Origin: UBA3839 sp902776985
GTDB taxonomy: Bacteria; Bacteroidota; Bacteroidia; Bacteroidales; Bacteroidaceae
Length of the DNA: 64,000 nt
Assembly (NCBI GenBank): GCA_902776985.1
Contig: CACYSD010000003.1
Span: 31,905 to 95,904, forward strand
Reading direction: 5' to 3'
A model generated the notes under the pieces. That model saw only the letters and a program-made list of their open reading frames with translations. It was not told the origin of the DNA and did no database searches. Position 1 is the stretch's first letter; each line of letters starts with the position of its first letter. The translations under genes were made by a program, and so were the position numbers. Shown here in pieces: positions 23,913 through 33,771 of the stretch.

Positions 23913-25058
23913 TTATTTGTTAGCAATAATTTTATAGCAATCATGATATACATCATCTGCAATTGTTTTCCAAGAGTAGTCTCCTTTGAAATACCATAGT
24001 TCTATTGCTGCTTCGAATTGTTTAATGATTTCCGGATGTTCTTTCATGTAGATAATTGCATCAGCAATAGCTTGTGAATCACGAGGTGGTACAACTATAC
24101 CTAATTCACCGTTTCTTACCATTTCAGGGAGACCACCAACGTTGGTCACAATGACTGGCTTCATGAAAGCAAATGCTGACATTACAACACCACTTTGAGT
24201 TGCATCTATGTATGGGCATACAACACACATGGCACCATTAATTAGTTCTACTAATTCTTTTTCTGGAACAAAACGATACAGAGTGTCGGATTTTTTTACA
24301 TTAGGCAACAAAGACAAGTCTACATTTTTGTTTTTTCCTGCAACTACCATCTTTATGTGAGGATATTTTTCCTGTACTTTTTGCATTGCCTGATAAAAGT
24401 ATTCTATGCCTTTGTGAGTTGTAACCTGACCGAAAAACAATGCATAAGGTTCTCCTTCGTAAGGCTGTGGTTGGTACATCCTAAGATAAGAATAAGAACT
24501 GAGCCTGCTGTCAAATACTTTTGCTTGTTTTAATTTATAAGTATTAATAAAATCCTCTTTTTGAGAGCGATTGAAAATGATGAAGCTTTTCAGAATTTTC
24601 ATTGCTATATTGCGTTCAAAAACGATTCTTTTTGATTTTACAGATGAGTGCATGAATGGGTCATGAACGGATAATACAATACGTTTTCTGAGAAGATAAA
24701 TAGGGAATTCGTGTATATGAGGAAATTCAGTAATATGAATTATGTCATAATTCTGCTTCTTTAAGTGTATGTAGACTTTCCACCAGAGTTTATAGGCTGC
24801 TGTTCTAGAATGATGGGGGTTGTTGATGATGAACATCTTGGAAAGGTCAATGATTTTCCCGAAGACATTCAGTTCCTGATATTCTGTGGCAGGGATTATT
24901 CCATATTTTGGATTGATGGTGTCAATATTGACAGCTGCTCCCTTTGTTAATGGACCTATAGATAAATAGTAATCAATTTCAGCGTGGTTTTTCATCTCAG
25001 AAAGAAATGACAAATCAACATCTGAAAAATAAACAGTGGAAATATAAGCGATTTTCAT
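23913..25058 (-). CDS. glycosyltransferase, GT4 family
   Basis: 381 residues. It starts MKIAYISTVYFSDVDLSFL. The donor domain shows LFFGQVTTHKGIEYFYQAMQ, MVVAGKNKNVDLS, a VCPYIDATQSGVVMSAFAF region and PVIVTNVGGLPEMVRNGELG, which fits a retaining GT4 enzyme. The usual EX7E glutamate position is partly replaced (TQSGVVMSAF), so the family assignment is firm but the donor is not. It lies 19 bases after the pyruvyltransferase gene. Confidence 0.88.
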   Translation of the reverse strand: MKIAYISTVYFSDVDLSFLSEMKNHAEIDYYLSIGPLTKGAAVNIDTINPKYGIIPATEYQELNVFGKIIDLSKMFIINNPHHSRTAAYKLWWKVYIHLKKQNYDIIHITEFPHIHEFPIYLLRKRIVLSVHDPFMHSSVKSKRIVFERNIAMKILKSFIIFNRSQKEDFINTYKLKQAKVFDSRLSSYSYLRMYQPQPYEGEPYALFFGQVTTHKGIEYFYQAMQKVQEKYPHIKMVVAGKNKNVDLSLLPNVKKSDTLYRFVPEKELVELINGAMCVVCPYIDATQSGVVMSAFAFMKPVIVTNVGGLPEMVRNGELGIVVPPRDSQAIADAIIYMKEHPEIIKQFEAAIELWYFKGDYSWKTIADDVYHDCYKIIANK

Positions 25059-25077
25059 AATAATGGACTAAAAGGTT

Positions 25078-26304
25078 TTATGATGTTGCTAATTGAGAAA
25101 GAACAGTCTTCATCATAGATGTGTATAGGGTGTAGTAAGCTTCTGCGAACTTATGAGCCTTAGCTTTGTCAAAGTTGTTAATATGGTTAAGAACTAGTTC
25201 TGGAGAAGGGGGTGTGAATTTATTGCTAATACATGACACCCTTGATGACTCAAAACCAGCTAATGTAAGTAGATGGCGTATTTTGCTTGATTTGTCACTA
25301 GTGATATGTCCTCTAAGGTGTTTTATGCCGTAGTTGTCAAAACTGTAGAATGGAACTTCATTGTGAATCGAAACAACTATTGGGTGCATATTATTGCCAA
25401 CATAACCAGAAGAGTATTTGATGAGAGCATACCATTCTAATGGAGAAAGAGGCAATTTAATAGTTTGGTCTGCCACACCAAAAGCATTCTGCATAGAAAA
25501 AGGTAAAACGATACATTTATAACCATGCAAGTGGGCTGAATTGCAAAATGAAGTAATCCACTCTGAGGTAACGTGGCTTGTCTTGAAGAAACTTAACAAC
25601 AAATATTTCTCTGGAAGTTGATATCTCTCAGTTATTTCCTTTCTTGAAGGTGTTATTTCTGATGCGTTGTAGTTGAATGCAAAAACAGGATCGGGAGTTA
25701 TATCAGGAGTTATTTTCCCTTTAGTTATGGAAGAAATCATTTCCTGTGTCCATGTGTCGCGCACTGAATAATAGGAATGATGCGAAAGAGACTCAGTCAT
25801 AATCTTGCGAATACTGCGAGGAATGAATTTGTATGCTGAATCCTGACACGATGCAGAAATAACTGCAGTAGGAACACTTTGCTTAAGATTATTGTTGAAT
25901 GTACCCCAATATGGATTTGGGAACATTCTGTCAGAAGTGTATTTTATGATACTGAAAAGTCGTCGAGTGGGGAAGATTAGTCGTTCTTGCCAAGGGTGGT
26001 GTTGTGCTACCGCATCACTACCAATAATAACAGCGTCAATACCTAGTTTGTTAATTACGGTGGCAATTTCTTCATCTGTTCTGCATATAGGAGTTTCTTC
26101 CCAAATGATTTTTCTTAATTCTTGTTGATTAATGAATTGCTCTTTTGGTGTGCGTTTTTTGTAAAATGCTTCCAAATCTAAAGGAATCCAATTAATAACA
26201 AGAGGATTGTGTCCTGCCTTCTCAAGGTATTTGTATGTAGAAAGCAGTTGTAATGTGGCACCGAAATTACAAGCAGAATGATATGCAAGTAGTCCTATTC
26301 TCAT
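25078..26304 (-). CDS. polysaccharide pyruvyl transferase family protein
   Basis: 408 residues. The opening MRIGLLAYHSACNFGATLQL (the N-(Y/F)GA pattern), the middle VIIGSDAVAQHHPWQ and CQDSAYKFIP, and the later SSGYVGNNMHPIVVSIHNEV are typical of the PS_pyruv_trans family. The family adds ketal pyruvate to sugars of exopolysaccharides and wall polymers, giving negative charge; some members are other transferases. The start overlaps the stop of the Wzy-like gene by four bases. Confidence 0.88.
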   Translation of the reverse strand: MRIGLLAYHSACNFGATLQLLSTYKYLEKAGHNPLVINWIPLDLEAFYKKRTPKEQFINQQELRKIIWEETPICRTDEEIATVINKLGIDAVIIGSDAVAQHHPWQERLIFPTRRLFSIIKYTSDRMFPNPYWGTFNNNLKQSVPTAVISASCQDSAYKFIPRSIRKIMTESLSHHSYYSVRDTWTQEMISSITKGKITPDITPDPVFAFNYNASEITPSRKEITERYQLPEKYLLLSFFKTSHVTSEWITSFCNSAHLHGYKCIVLPFSMQNAFGVADQTIKLPLSPLEWYALIKYSSGYVGNNMHPIVVSIHNEVPFYSFDNYGIKHLRGHITSDKSSKIRHLLTLAGFESSRVSCISNKFTPPSPELVLNHINNFDKAKAHKFAEAYYTLYTSMMKTVLSQLATS

Positions 26305-27563
26305 GTTGTTCCCTCCTCTAATAATTGTTTTACTTCCTCAACATGGTCTTCTACTTCTACCTCTACCTCTGATAATTGTTTTTCTTTACCTGCTATATAT
26401 CCCCAAAATAGAGTTAGTGCAGATATATTTAATGTGTATAAAAACACATGCGAAGACATTGATGTCAGCAAGAATATAACAAATGAAGCTACGTATGCAG
26501 GAGCATTAGGGGACTTTTGTTTATATAGGTTCCGCGTGATGAAGAACAAATGTATTAGCAAAAACAGTAAAAAGAATAGTCCGAAAATACCTATATCATA
26601 AGTGATTTCAAGGTAATCGTTATGTGCGGAAAGCTCCAATGGTGAATCTTTAAGAACAAAGTTCCAACCATGACCAAACAACAACTCAAAAAGATTAGAG
26701 TTCCCAATCATTTCTAAAACAACAAGATATACAATATTACGTCCGGAGCCGCCATCGGCACTCGCTGTTGCAAATCGATCAAAAATTTTTCCTTCTGTTT
26801 GAATATTAATATATACGATAACACATACAATTGAAATCAATATGATTAGCGAGATAATAATCTTGATAATCAGGGGAATACTTTTCTGTGATACCTGTTG
26901 CTTAGTAAGTAGGTAAGCGATGACAGCTAATAGTATCGTGACAAAACCGCCACGTTTTAGTGAGGTGAGTACTGAAATACTGATTAGTACAATTAGAATT
27001 CTACGAGTCCATTTTTTATTGAATGTCATTACCACAGGTAAAAACATCATCAGTACATAAACTGTTCCATCACGGAATTCTGCATCAAGGACATAGTTGA
27101 TTAACACTCCTTTCATGGTCATGGCATACATTATTACTAATAGAATAATGCCAAGTGCAATTCCTCTGTTAAATGTTTTTTGTGATATCTTGTATGCCAG
27201 ATTATAACTGAAAATGTAAATTAGCAATGGTACAAGTAAGGAACAGAACAGCACCACGTAGGATATTATACCTTTTCCGTCTACAGGTCCGTGTAAAAAT
27301 GCAAACGCAATAGTGATAATATAGAGAATGAACAGTGTTATTGATATGTGATTGCGGGGATATCTGCCTAAAAGACAACAAATAGAGAGTAGAGCCGTAA
27401 GAAGAAGTAATGAATGTGTTTTGAATGGTGCAGCATTAGAGTTAACATCGACATGATACATTATAGAGTCAACCATGCTTTGCTCTTCAAAGAGAAAATA
27501 CAGCATGATAAACAAGGTAAAGATACCTATGTGTATCAATTTGACAATAACCGACTTCTGCAT
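26301..27563 (-). CDS. O-antigen/polysaccharide polymerase (Wzy-like, O-antigen ligase family)
   Basis: 420 residues with about ten membrane spans. A large loop between late spans carries GRNIVYLVVLEMIGNSNLFE and FGHGWNFVLKDSPLELSAHN, the region where Wzy/WaaL proteins keep conserved Arg and His residues (HNDYLEITYDIGIFG). The C-terminal tail is acidic (EVEVEVEDHVEEVKQLLEE). In an operon with Wzx, Wzz and Wza, a polymerase role is more likely than a lipid-A ligase. Confidence 0.82.
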   Translation of the reverse strand: MQKSVIVKLIHIGIFTLFIMLYFLFEEQSMVDSIMYHVDVNSNAAPFKTHSLLLLTALLSICCLLGRYPRNHISITLFILYIITIAFAFLHGPVDGKGIISYVVLFCSLLVPLLIYIFSYNLAYKISQKTFNRGIALGIILLVIMYAMTMKGVLINYVLDAEFRDGTVYVLMMFLPVVMTFNKKWTRRILIVLISISVLTSLKRGGFVTILLAVIAYLLTKQQVSQKSIPLIIKIIISLIILISIVCVIVYINIQTEGKIFDRFATASADGGSGRNIVYLVVLEMIGNSNLFELLFGHGWNFVLKDSPLELSAHNDYLEITYDIGIFGLFFLLFLLIHLFFITRNLYKQKSPNAPAYVASFVIFLLTSMSSHVFLYTLNISALTLFWGYIAGKEKQLSEVEVEVEDHVEEVKQLLEEGTT

Positions 27564-27566
27564 ATC

Positions 27567-29162
27567 TTATTTACCAATTAGTGATCTTACCTTTGAAACT
27601 ATATATGTTCTTTCAATCTGATTGCAGCCAACATAATAAATTGTAAGTACAGAAGAAAGCATAGATATTGTTGTTAGTACAATAAACGATTTCCATCCTT
27701 CTGCCAATAATTGAGAAATTATCAAAGGTATAATCGTTGCTATAATTGAAACAATACAAACGTTTACGTATACTTTACAAATATAATTATTGGATGATAA
27801 TCCAATCATAGGGCGAAGCATGTAAATTCGAACAAAAAGGCAAATCTGAGAAATAACTATTGCAACAATTAACACACTTTCTGGTGATGCACCCAATGTG
27901 AGCAGAATGTAACTGACCGGTATATTCAACAAAGTTATTCCACCAACCGCAATCTGATAATTCTTGATGTTTCCTGTTGCAAGCATTGCTGTTATCAACG
28001 GATTTGACAAACATTCTGAAAGCCCAAATATTAACGTAAGCTGCACAAATATAGTGGTACACTCAGGAACTTCTTTAAGCCATATTCCGAGTAGAAAATT
28101 TGTGCTAAGAAGAATGGGTAAAGATATAATAAATAAGATGTAGTACGAAAACCTTGAACCTCTATAAATAAGGCTCATCATATAATCTTTATTACCAGAT
28201 GCAAAGTTTTTTGTTATCTGTGGATTAAGAGCTACCATGAAATTCTGTACGAAGCTTGTTATGACAGTACTTACTTTCGTGGAAATTGCACGTGCTGCAT
28301 TAATAACAGGCCCGAAGAACAAATTGGTTATAATGGTACCTCCATGCTCCCTAATTATGTATGAAGAAGAGCCAATCAAATTCCATCCAGCGAAACTGAA
28401 CATTTCCTTAAAGAGATTTTTGTCGGAAATTCCATAATGATAAGTACATTCTGCAAAATTACGTTTGCAATATATACCATAGTATATTCGAACAACAATC
28501 GACAGCACAACTATCAATGCTGCATAGTATATTAATCGATCTATTGGTGATATTTTTACAGTCAAAGCTATAGCAAGCCTAATTATTGCTTCAAAAATGC
28601 TTATGTATGCAAAGACTTTCATTCTTTCATGTGCAACTATCGCAGCATTGTACGGAATGCTGAACAGATTTACACAAAGTGCAAGAAGAGATAATTGATA
28701 ACACCAATTTGCAGCAGCTATTCTTTCATGTGGTATAATAAGGTGCGTATTTACAAACCATATACCAATAGTCTCTCCAAGAATAAGAATAATAACAATT
28801 AAGATAAACTGTATTGTTATTGACAGGGAAAAGACTTTTTCTAGTTTTTTTCTGTCGCCTTTCCCCATTGCGTAAGTAAGAAAACGGGTAATAGCTGCAG
28901 ATAATGAGCCACTCAACACGGTGAACATTGTAACAACTCCACCAACAACATTGTAAATGCCATAATCAACAACACCAAGTGCGTCCAAAATGACACGTGA
29001 TGTATAGAGGCTTACTAAAGTTAGTAGTAGCATCCTAAAATAGAGAAGAGAAACATTCTTCGCTATTCTGTCATTATTTGATGCGAGTCCTCTCATCAAT
29101 TCTCGTTGTTTAGCATTTAATTTAATATGTGTAGAATGCTCTGTGATGCTACTATCGGGCAC
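27567..29162 (-). CDS. polysaccharide flippase (Wzx/MATE-like)
   Basis: 531 residues with about 14 predicted spans. The first stretch YFRMLLLTLVSLYTSRVILD followed by ALGVVDYGIYNVVGGVVTMF is the common start of Bacteroidota oligosaccharide flippases. It moves undecaprenyl-linked repeat units across the inner membrane. The start is within the end of the Wzz gene (11-base overlap); a second ATG at codon 23 (MRGLASNNDRIAKN) is a possible alternative that would remove the overlap. Confidence 0.9.
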   Translation of the reverse strand: MPDSSITEHSTHIKLNAKQRELMRGLASNNDRIAKNVSLLYFRMLLLTLVSLYTSRVILDALGVVDYGIYNVVGGVVTMFTVLSGSLSAAITRFLTYAMGKGDRKKLEKVFSLSITIQFILIVIILILGETIGIWFVNTHLIIPHERIAAANWCYQLSLLALCVNLFSIPYNAAIVAHERMKVFAYISIFEAIIRLAIALTVKISPIDRLIYYAALIVVLSIVVRIYYGIYCKRNFAECTYHYGISDKNLFKEMFSFAGWNLIGSSSYIIREHGGTIITNLFFGPVINAARAISTKVSTVITSFVQNFMVALNPQITKNFASGNKDYMMSLIYRGSRFSYYILFIISLPILLSTNFLLGIWLKEVPECTTIFVQLTLIFGLSECLSNPLITAMLATGNIKNYQIAVGGITLLNIPVSYILLTLGASPESVLIVAIVISQICLFVRIYMLRPMIGLSSNNYICKVYVNVCIVSIIATIIPLIISQLLAEGWKSFIVLTTISMLSSVLTIYYVGCNQIERTYIVSKVRSLIGK

Positions 29163-30231
29163 TTATGAGAATGTCCACAAGTTGTTTCTTAAGAATGTGT
29201 ACACTTGTGCATATAGTAGTGAGGAAAAGCATTAGAATAATAAAAATCACACGCTTTGGACCTGCAGGCTTAGTTGGCAGCGATGCACCTTGTAATACTG
29301 TGAATGCAGGTGTGCGTTCCTGAACTTTTGCCTTGGCAATTTCCAGTTGTGTATTTAATGTGTTATATGTGTTTAATTTAAGCTGCATGTCGTTTTCAAG
29401 ACGGTCACGCTCTGAAATTGCTGTCTGAAGAATTACATCTCGATTTGCATCACAGTAAACACCATAAGCATCAATCGATTTTTCATAATTCAGACGTGCT
29501 TCTTCAGTCAGTTTCTCGTAGTATTCTAAATCAACACGTGCCTTACTAGTTCTGTAAACGGTAATATAACGCTGTAGTCTTGCGCTTACTGAATCTGCGA
29601 TTGTTGCGCAAACTAAGGGATCTTGATCTGTTACTGATATTGAAATTAGTTCTGTTTTAAGGTCAACATCACATGTGATATTACTTTGAACTCCTATAAC
29701 AACACCTTCTTGTTCCTCGGTTAACCGATGAGGGTTAATCTTTCCTCCGTCGCCTGTGCTAGGATCCTCTTTGTCTTTGAAAATTGATTTTATTTGTTTC
29801 TTTAACCAAATAAAAGGATATTCATAGAATGCGGCTTTGGTGTGTTTAGACAAGTAAGTGTAATAGTCTGAACGAACACTTCCATCCAATGTCTCTACTT
29901 GTATGTCTAATAGGCTTACAGCAAAATCCTTTGTGGAAAATATATCAGGATATATCATTGGATATATAGCATCCGCTCCCTGTTCTCCATTAAGATTAAT
30001 ACCAAATGAAGATGCGATAGAACCGATTGTTCCTGAAGAAAGTGCTCCGTTATTTGATTCTGGTGCAAGTAATACTTCTGTAGTGTAATAACGTGGCTTT
30101 GGAAAAATCCATAGCGCAGCCACAACTATGGTGATGAGCCATACTTTTATGAAGAGGCGTTTGCGCGAGATGAGTTTTTTTACAACTTCACGCAAGTCTA
30201 TGTATTCTTTATTTTGTTTTTTTGCATCCAT
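29152..30231 (-). CDS. chain-length determinant protein (Wzz family)
   Basis: 359 residues. An N-terminal cytoplasmic segment (EYIDLREVVKKLISRKRLFI) precedes TM1 (VWLITIVVAALWIFPKP). Then come a periplasmic helical domain and the proline-rich block ASLPTKPAGPKRVIF just before TM2 (IILMLFLTTICTSVHIL). It sets polymer length. It lacks the C-terminal tyrosine kinase part of Wzc, so it is the kinase-free type. Confidence 0.92.
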   Translation of the reverse strand: MDAKKQNKEYIDLREVVKKLISRKRLFIKVWLITIVVAALWIFPKPRYYTTEVLLAPESNNGALSSGTIGSIASSFGINLNGEQGADAIYPMIYPDIFSTKDFAVSLLDIQVETLDGSVRSDYYTYLSKHTKAAFYEYPFIWLKKQIKSIFKDKEDPSTGDGGKINPHRLTEEQEGVVIGVQSNITCDVDLKTELISISVTDQDPLVCATIADSVSARLQRYITVYRTSKARVDLEYYEKLTEEARLNYEKSIDAYGVYCDANRDVILQTAISERDRLENDMQLKLNTYNTLNTQLEIAKAKVQERTPAFTVLQGASLPTKPAGPKRVIFIILMLFLTTICTSVHILKKQLVDILISAR

Positions 30232-30244
30232 AGTGGTTGGGTTG

Positions 30245-32809
30245 TTATTTGAGGATGTTAGCTACTGTGATAATCATCGTTGCAATAGATGCGGCAGATG
30301 TTCCGAGTGACATTGTTTCAGCAGCTGTCATGCGTCGACGTGTCTTCTTCGATGGAACAACAATTTCGCATCCTGGCTGAACTGCACTCTTGCTGTGGTG
30401 GCTGAGCAGTTCTACCGATCCGTTCATGTAGATAGCATATACACGGCTCTTGCGTGCATTGTCTCCATATCCACCGGCACGCTTGATGTAGTACTTGAGC
30501 GATTTGCCTTTCTTGAAGTTCATGGATGTCGGGTACATAACGTCTCCGCTGATTTTCACTGTGCTTGAGTATTGTGGCACAATCAGTCGGTCTCCCTCAC
30601 GTAGCAGAACGTTTTCAGAACCTTCTGGGTGAGCCATAGCTTCCTCCAGGTTGATGGCTACAGGGAATGTGTTACCTAAGTCCAGTTTCATGGTAAGGAG
30701 TGAGTCTGCTCGGGCAAGGTCGAAGTTCTTGTTCTCCGACTGCATACTTTCTTCATAGAGGGCAATCTGTTGTGTTCGGAGTGAAGCTTCACGCATCAGT
30801 TTCTCTTCAGCAGTCATTGTTCGCTCGAGTCGTGCGCCCTTGGCGTATGCTAGTGATGACAGTCCTCCTGCTGCAATCACTAAGTCTGTCAACTTGTATT
30901 GCTTGCTTGTCATGGAGTACTGACCTGAGAAGTTCACAGCTCCTTCGATGGAAACATTCTTTTGCTCGGAGTAAGTAGGACTTTTACGAACCACAACTTC
31001 GTCAAAAGGCAAAAGCTTGAATCCAGCCTCTCCGTCAATGACAAATCCGTCCTTGAGTGCAAAGGAGAAAGTTTGGGCAATGGTGTCGTTGTCGTTTAGA
31101 GCATTGGGGTCATTGATACGGCGGTAGATATCCACTTTGGAATAGGATGCGGATTCGGTAAGTCCGCCTGCTTGAAGAATCAGGTCTTCAACAGAGGTGT
31201 TTTCGGCATACATATACACGCCTGGATAGTTCACCTCTCCGCTGATGGTGTAAGTCTGATCTCCAACCATGTCTAATCTGCTGGCAATGAAGAGTACGTC
31301 ATTTTTTCTTAATGGGATGTCTGGGATACTGCCTGACATAACCTTCTCAATGTCTATACTCATAATTTCCAGAGTCATGTCTTCTTTCTGACGGTGCAGC
31401 ACAGCTCTCGATGTGAGGGCGTCTTCACGAAGACCACCTGCAGCTTTCACGAGTTCCCGTATAGATGAAATGGAACCATCGGATTGGAACATTCCAGGAT
31501 GGAACACTGCTCCACGGACTTCAACCATGTTTGAAAAACGAGGAATAACACTGTCAACATACAGAGAGTCTCCATCATTTAGAGTGAAGCCTCCCATGTC
31601 AAATTCCTCAACAGTGTGTATGCTGTATTCCTCACCGTTCTTGCGTACGAGTCTTACATGCTTCTTGAAGGCATCACCAGTAAAACCACCTGCATAGTTG
31701 ATGACTTGCTTTACGCTTTCATTTCTGCGCATTTCATAGAACATAGGACGTTTTACCTTTCCTCTAACTTCCACAAGTTCTTCATAAGGACCTACCAGCA
31801 CCATGTCGTTGTCCTGAAGTCTTACGTCTCCTGACATATTTCCGTTGAGAAGGTAGTCGTAAACGTCGATAGTGGCTATTTCACGTCCGCTTCTATATAC
31901 CTTGATGTTACGCAGAGTACCGATGTCGCTGATACCGCCTGCTGCATAAAGTGCATTGAATGCTGATGAAAGTGAACTCAGGGCATAGGTTCCAGGCACC
32001 CGGACTTCGCCTACAACCTGAACTTGGATGGTGCGCATCTCGCCTACAGCCAAACTGATTTGTGAGTTAGAGTAGAATCTTCCTAAAGTTCCTCGGATTC
32101 GTGCTGTGGCATCTGCTACACTCAATCCTGCGAGTTGGATAGGACCGACACCTTCAATAACTACTGTACCATCTGGAGAAATCACTCCTGTAAATGTCTG
32201 CTGCGAAGCTCCCCAAACGTCGATGATGACGTTGTCGCCTGCTCCCAATCTGTAGTTGGCAGGAGTTGCCATATTGGTATTTGGCTCAAAGGTAAGGTAT
32301 TCGTTGTTGAAGATATTGTGTCCGAAAATACCGTTCTCGTCATTGTTAAGCTTGTTCTGATAGTAAATCAGCGAGTCAATGTCGAAGAATCCGATTTCGT
32401 CATTGAGCATATTGCGCTGCTCTTCTCGGGTGTAGCCACCAAGACCGTTGTTTCCACGAAGCTGGCTTCTAACCATATAGTTGTTGCGCTGCTGACTGCT
32501 TTCACCTGCCAACTGTGTCTCTGTGCGTACACGGTTACGGTTGACATTGTTTTGTGTTCCAGTCAGATCAACGGCACCATATTGGTTCTGCTGTGCTTCG
32601 TATTTCTTACGGATACGGCGCATCTGTTCAGCTGTAACACCTCTCCTGAATAGTGCAGATACGATGTCAGACTGCTTCTTCCCAAGCTTTTGTTGCTGTT
32701 GCACATAAGTGATGACTTGGTCATCTGTCATTCCGCTCTGAGCCATTGCCATTCCGCATACAAAACTCATCAGCGTGATAAATGCAATTTTTTTGAAATT
32801 CAATAACAT
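30245..32809 (-). CDS. outer-membrane polysaccharide export protein (Wza-like, SLBB domains)
   Basis: 854 residues, more than twice the length of E. coli Wza. There is a signal peptide (VCGMAMAQS) but no lipobox cysteine. After ~150 residues with a Gln/Asn-rich part comes the poly_export domain (YRLGAGDNVIIDVWGASQQT). It is followed by at least five SLBB-type repeats (e.g. VVGEVRVPGTYALSSLSSAF, VRGAVFHPGMFQSDGSISS, ISGEVNYPGVYMYAENTSV, IEGAVNFSGQYSMTSKQY, ISGDVMYPTSMNFKKGKS). A hydrophobic end (AASIATMIITVANIL) closes the protein. Many stacked SLBB domains are typical of Bacteroidota export channels. Confidence 0.93.
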   Translation of the reverse strand: MLLNFKKIAFITLMSFVCGMAMAQSGMTDDQVITYVQQQQKLGKKQSDIVSALFRRGVTAEQMRRIRKKYEAQQNQYGAVDLTGTQNNVNRNRVRTETQLAGESSQQRNNYMVRSQLRGNNGLGGYTREEQRNMLNDEIGFFDIDSLIYYQNKLNNDENGIFGHNIFNNEYLTFEPNTNMATPANYRLGAGDNVIIDVWGASQQTFTGVISPDGTVVIEGVGPIQLAGLSVADATARIRGTLGRFYSNSQISLAVGEMRTIQVQVVGEVRVPGTYALSSLSSAFNALYAAGGISDIGTLRNIKVYRSGREIATIDVYDYLLNGNMSGDVRLQDNDMVLVGPYEELVEVRGKVKRPMFYEMRRNESVKQVINYAGGFTGDAFKKHVRLVRKNGEEYSIHTVEEFDMGGFTLNDGDSLYVDSVIPRFSNMVEVRGAVFHPGMFQSDGSISSIRELVKAAGGLREDALTSRAVLHRQKEDMTLEIMSIDIEKVMSGSIPDIPLRKNDVLFIASRLDMVGDQTYTISGEVNYPGVYMYAENTSVEDLILQAGGLTESASYSKVDIYRRINDPNALNDNDTIAQTFSFALKDGFVIDGEAGFKLLPFDEVVVRKSPTYSEQKNVSIEGAVNFSGQYSMTSKQYKLTDLVIAAGGLSSLAYAKGARLERTMTAEEKLMREASLRTQQIALYEESMQSENKNFDLARADSLLTMKLDLGNTFPVAINLEEAMAHPEGSENVLLREGDRLIVPQYSSTVKISGDVMYPTSMNFKKGKSLKYYIKRAGGYGDNARKSRVYAIYMNGSVELLSHHSKSAVQPGCEIVVPSKKTRRRMTAAETMSLGTSAASIATMIITVANILK

Positions 32810-32828
32810 ATAGTGGTCTTAGTTTTTA

Positions 32829-33404
32829 TTAGCATGCTTTGAAAAGCGTGGAGAAAATTATTTTCGCATCTGTCCATAGAGTACGCTTGCGCAGATATTC
32901 AAGATCCATGTCGAGGCGTGTCAGCATCTTGTCTATGGTGTAGGTGTAACCATTGTGAATTGCAGCGTAGGAAGTGATTCCTGGACGTGAACAGTAGAGT
33001 AGGGCATAGTCGGGGTTCTGCTCCATGATTTTGTCAATGAAGAACTGAAGTTCCGGACGGTAACCCACAAACGACATGTCACCAATCAGTACATTCCACA
33101 ACTGAGGCAATTCGTCTATATGATGCTCTCTAAGTACTTTCCCTACCTTTGTCAGACGCTCGTCGTTCTTCTTTGCAAGTTCCGGTGCGTCCTCTTTTGT
33201 TCCAGGAATCATAGTGCGGAACTTAAAAATCCGAAAGGGTTTGCCGTTCTTCCCAATACGCTCTTGGCTGAATATAACAGGACCTTTCCCATCTATTTTC
33301 TGGATGATGTAAATTATCAGGAAAACAGGCGAAAGTAATATCAGTCCCAGCAGAGCGGCAAAGAAATCGAAAGAGCGTTTTATGCCTCTCTCCACGGCGT
33401 TCAT
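32829..33404 (-). CDS. initiating sugar transferase (undecaprenyl-phosphate glycosyl-1-phosphate transferase)
   Basis: 191 residues from the ATG at 33404 (MNAVERGIKRSFDFFAALLG). Visible: SQERIGKNGKPFRIFKFRTM, HHIDELPQLWNVLIGDMSFV with the catalytic acidic pair, RPELQ and RPGITSYAAI. The frame stays open to 33518, but a promoter -7 element at 33512-33505 falls inside that extension, so the inner ATG is the better start. It is first in the exopolysaccharide operon and primes the repeat unit. A second, different priming enzyme lies at 2701-3309, so the window codes for two separate glycans. Confidence 0.92.
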   Translation of the reverse strand: MNAVERGIKRSFDFFAALLGLILLSPVFLIIYIIQKIDGKGPVIFSQERIGKNGKPFRIFKFRTMIPGTKEDAPELAKKNDERLTKVGKVLREHHIDELPQLWNVLIGDMSFVGYRPELQFFIDKIMEQNPDYALLYCSRPGITSYAAIHNGYTYTIDKMLTRLDMDLEYLRKRTLWTDAKIIFSTLFKAC

Positions 33405-33504
33405 GTTATCTATGGTTTGAGAGTAGTTATTTTCCAAGTAATCGGTTGTCAATTGAGTGTTATTTATATTTAATATAATTAACGATTTTTCTGTAATTTT
33501 ATTA

Positions 33505-33512
33505 CAAAGGTA
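33505..33512 (-). promoter_or_regulatory. -7 promoter element of the exopolysaccharide operon
   Basis: Minus-strand TACCTTTG, about 100 bases before the preferred start at 33404. No good -33 element. The AT-rich leader 33405-33500 has no clear hairpin. Confidence 0.6.
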
Positions 33513-33671
33513 GAACATTTTATTGTTACGTGTATAGATAATGAAGAAAAAATGTGTTAAATAACATGTTTTAGTGCTTTTTTATGTATTTTTCTTGGCA
33601 AAAAGGCCTTTATTTAATGTACTAATGATGATAATCTGAAATAGCGATTCTTACTAAAATAATATAAATTG

Positions 33672-33702
33672 TTGAAGATACGGGATTAAATTGTTAATTT
33701 TG
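33672..33702 (+). promoter_or_regulatory. promoter of the inositol lipid operon
   Basis: TTG at 33672-33674 and TAATTTTG at 33695-33702, spacer 20; the gene starts at 33772 after an AGAGGAG ribosome site at 33753-33760. The gap 33513-33671 is AT-rich without a gene. Confidence 0.75.
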
Positions 33703-33771
33703 CAGCCAAAAATGTTTTTAGCTGTAAAATCCTCATGGATCTTCTTGTTCCCAAAGAGGAGTTAAATAAAA

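Noticed and set aside
33405..33518. Longer start for the exopolysaccharide sugar transferase
   Set aside because: A promoter -7 element lies in the extension, and the extra 38 residues are unlike the family.
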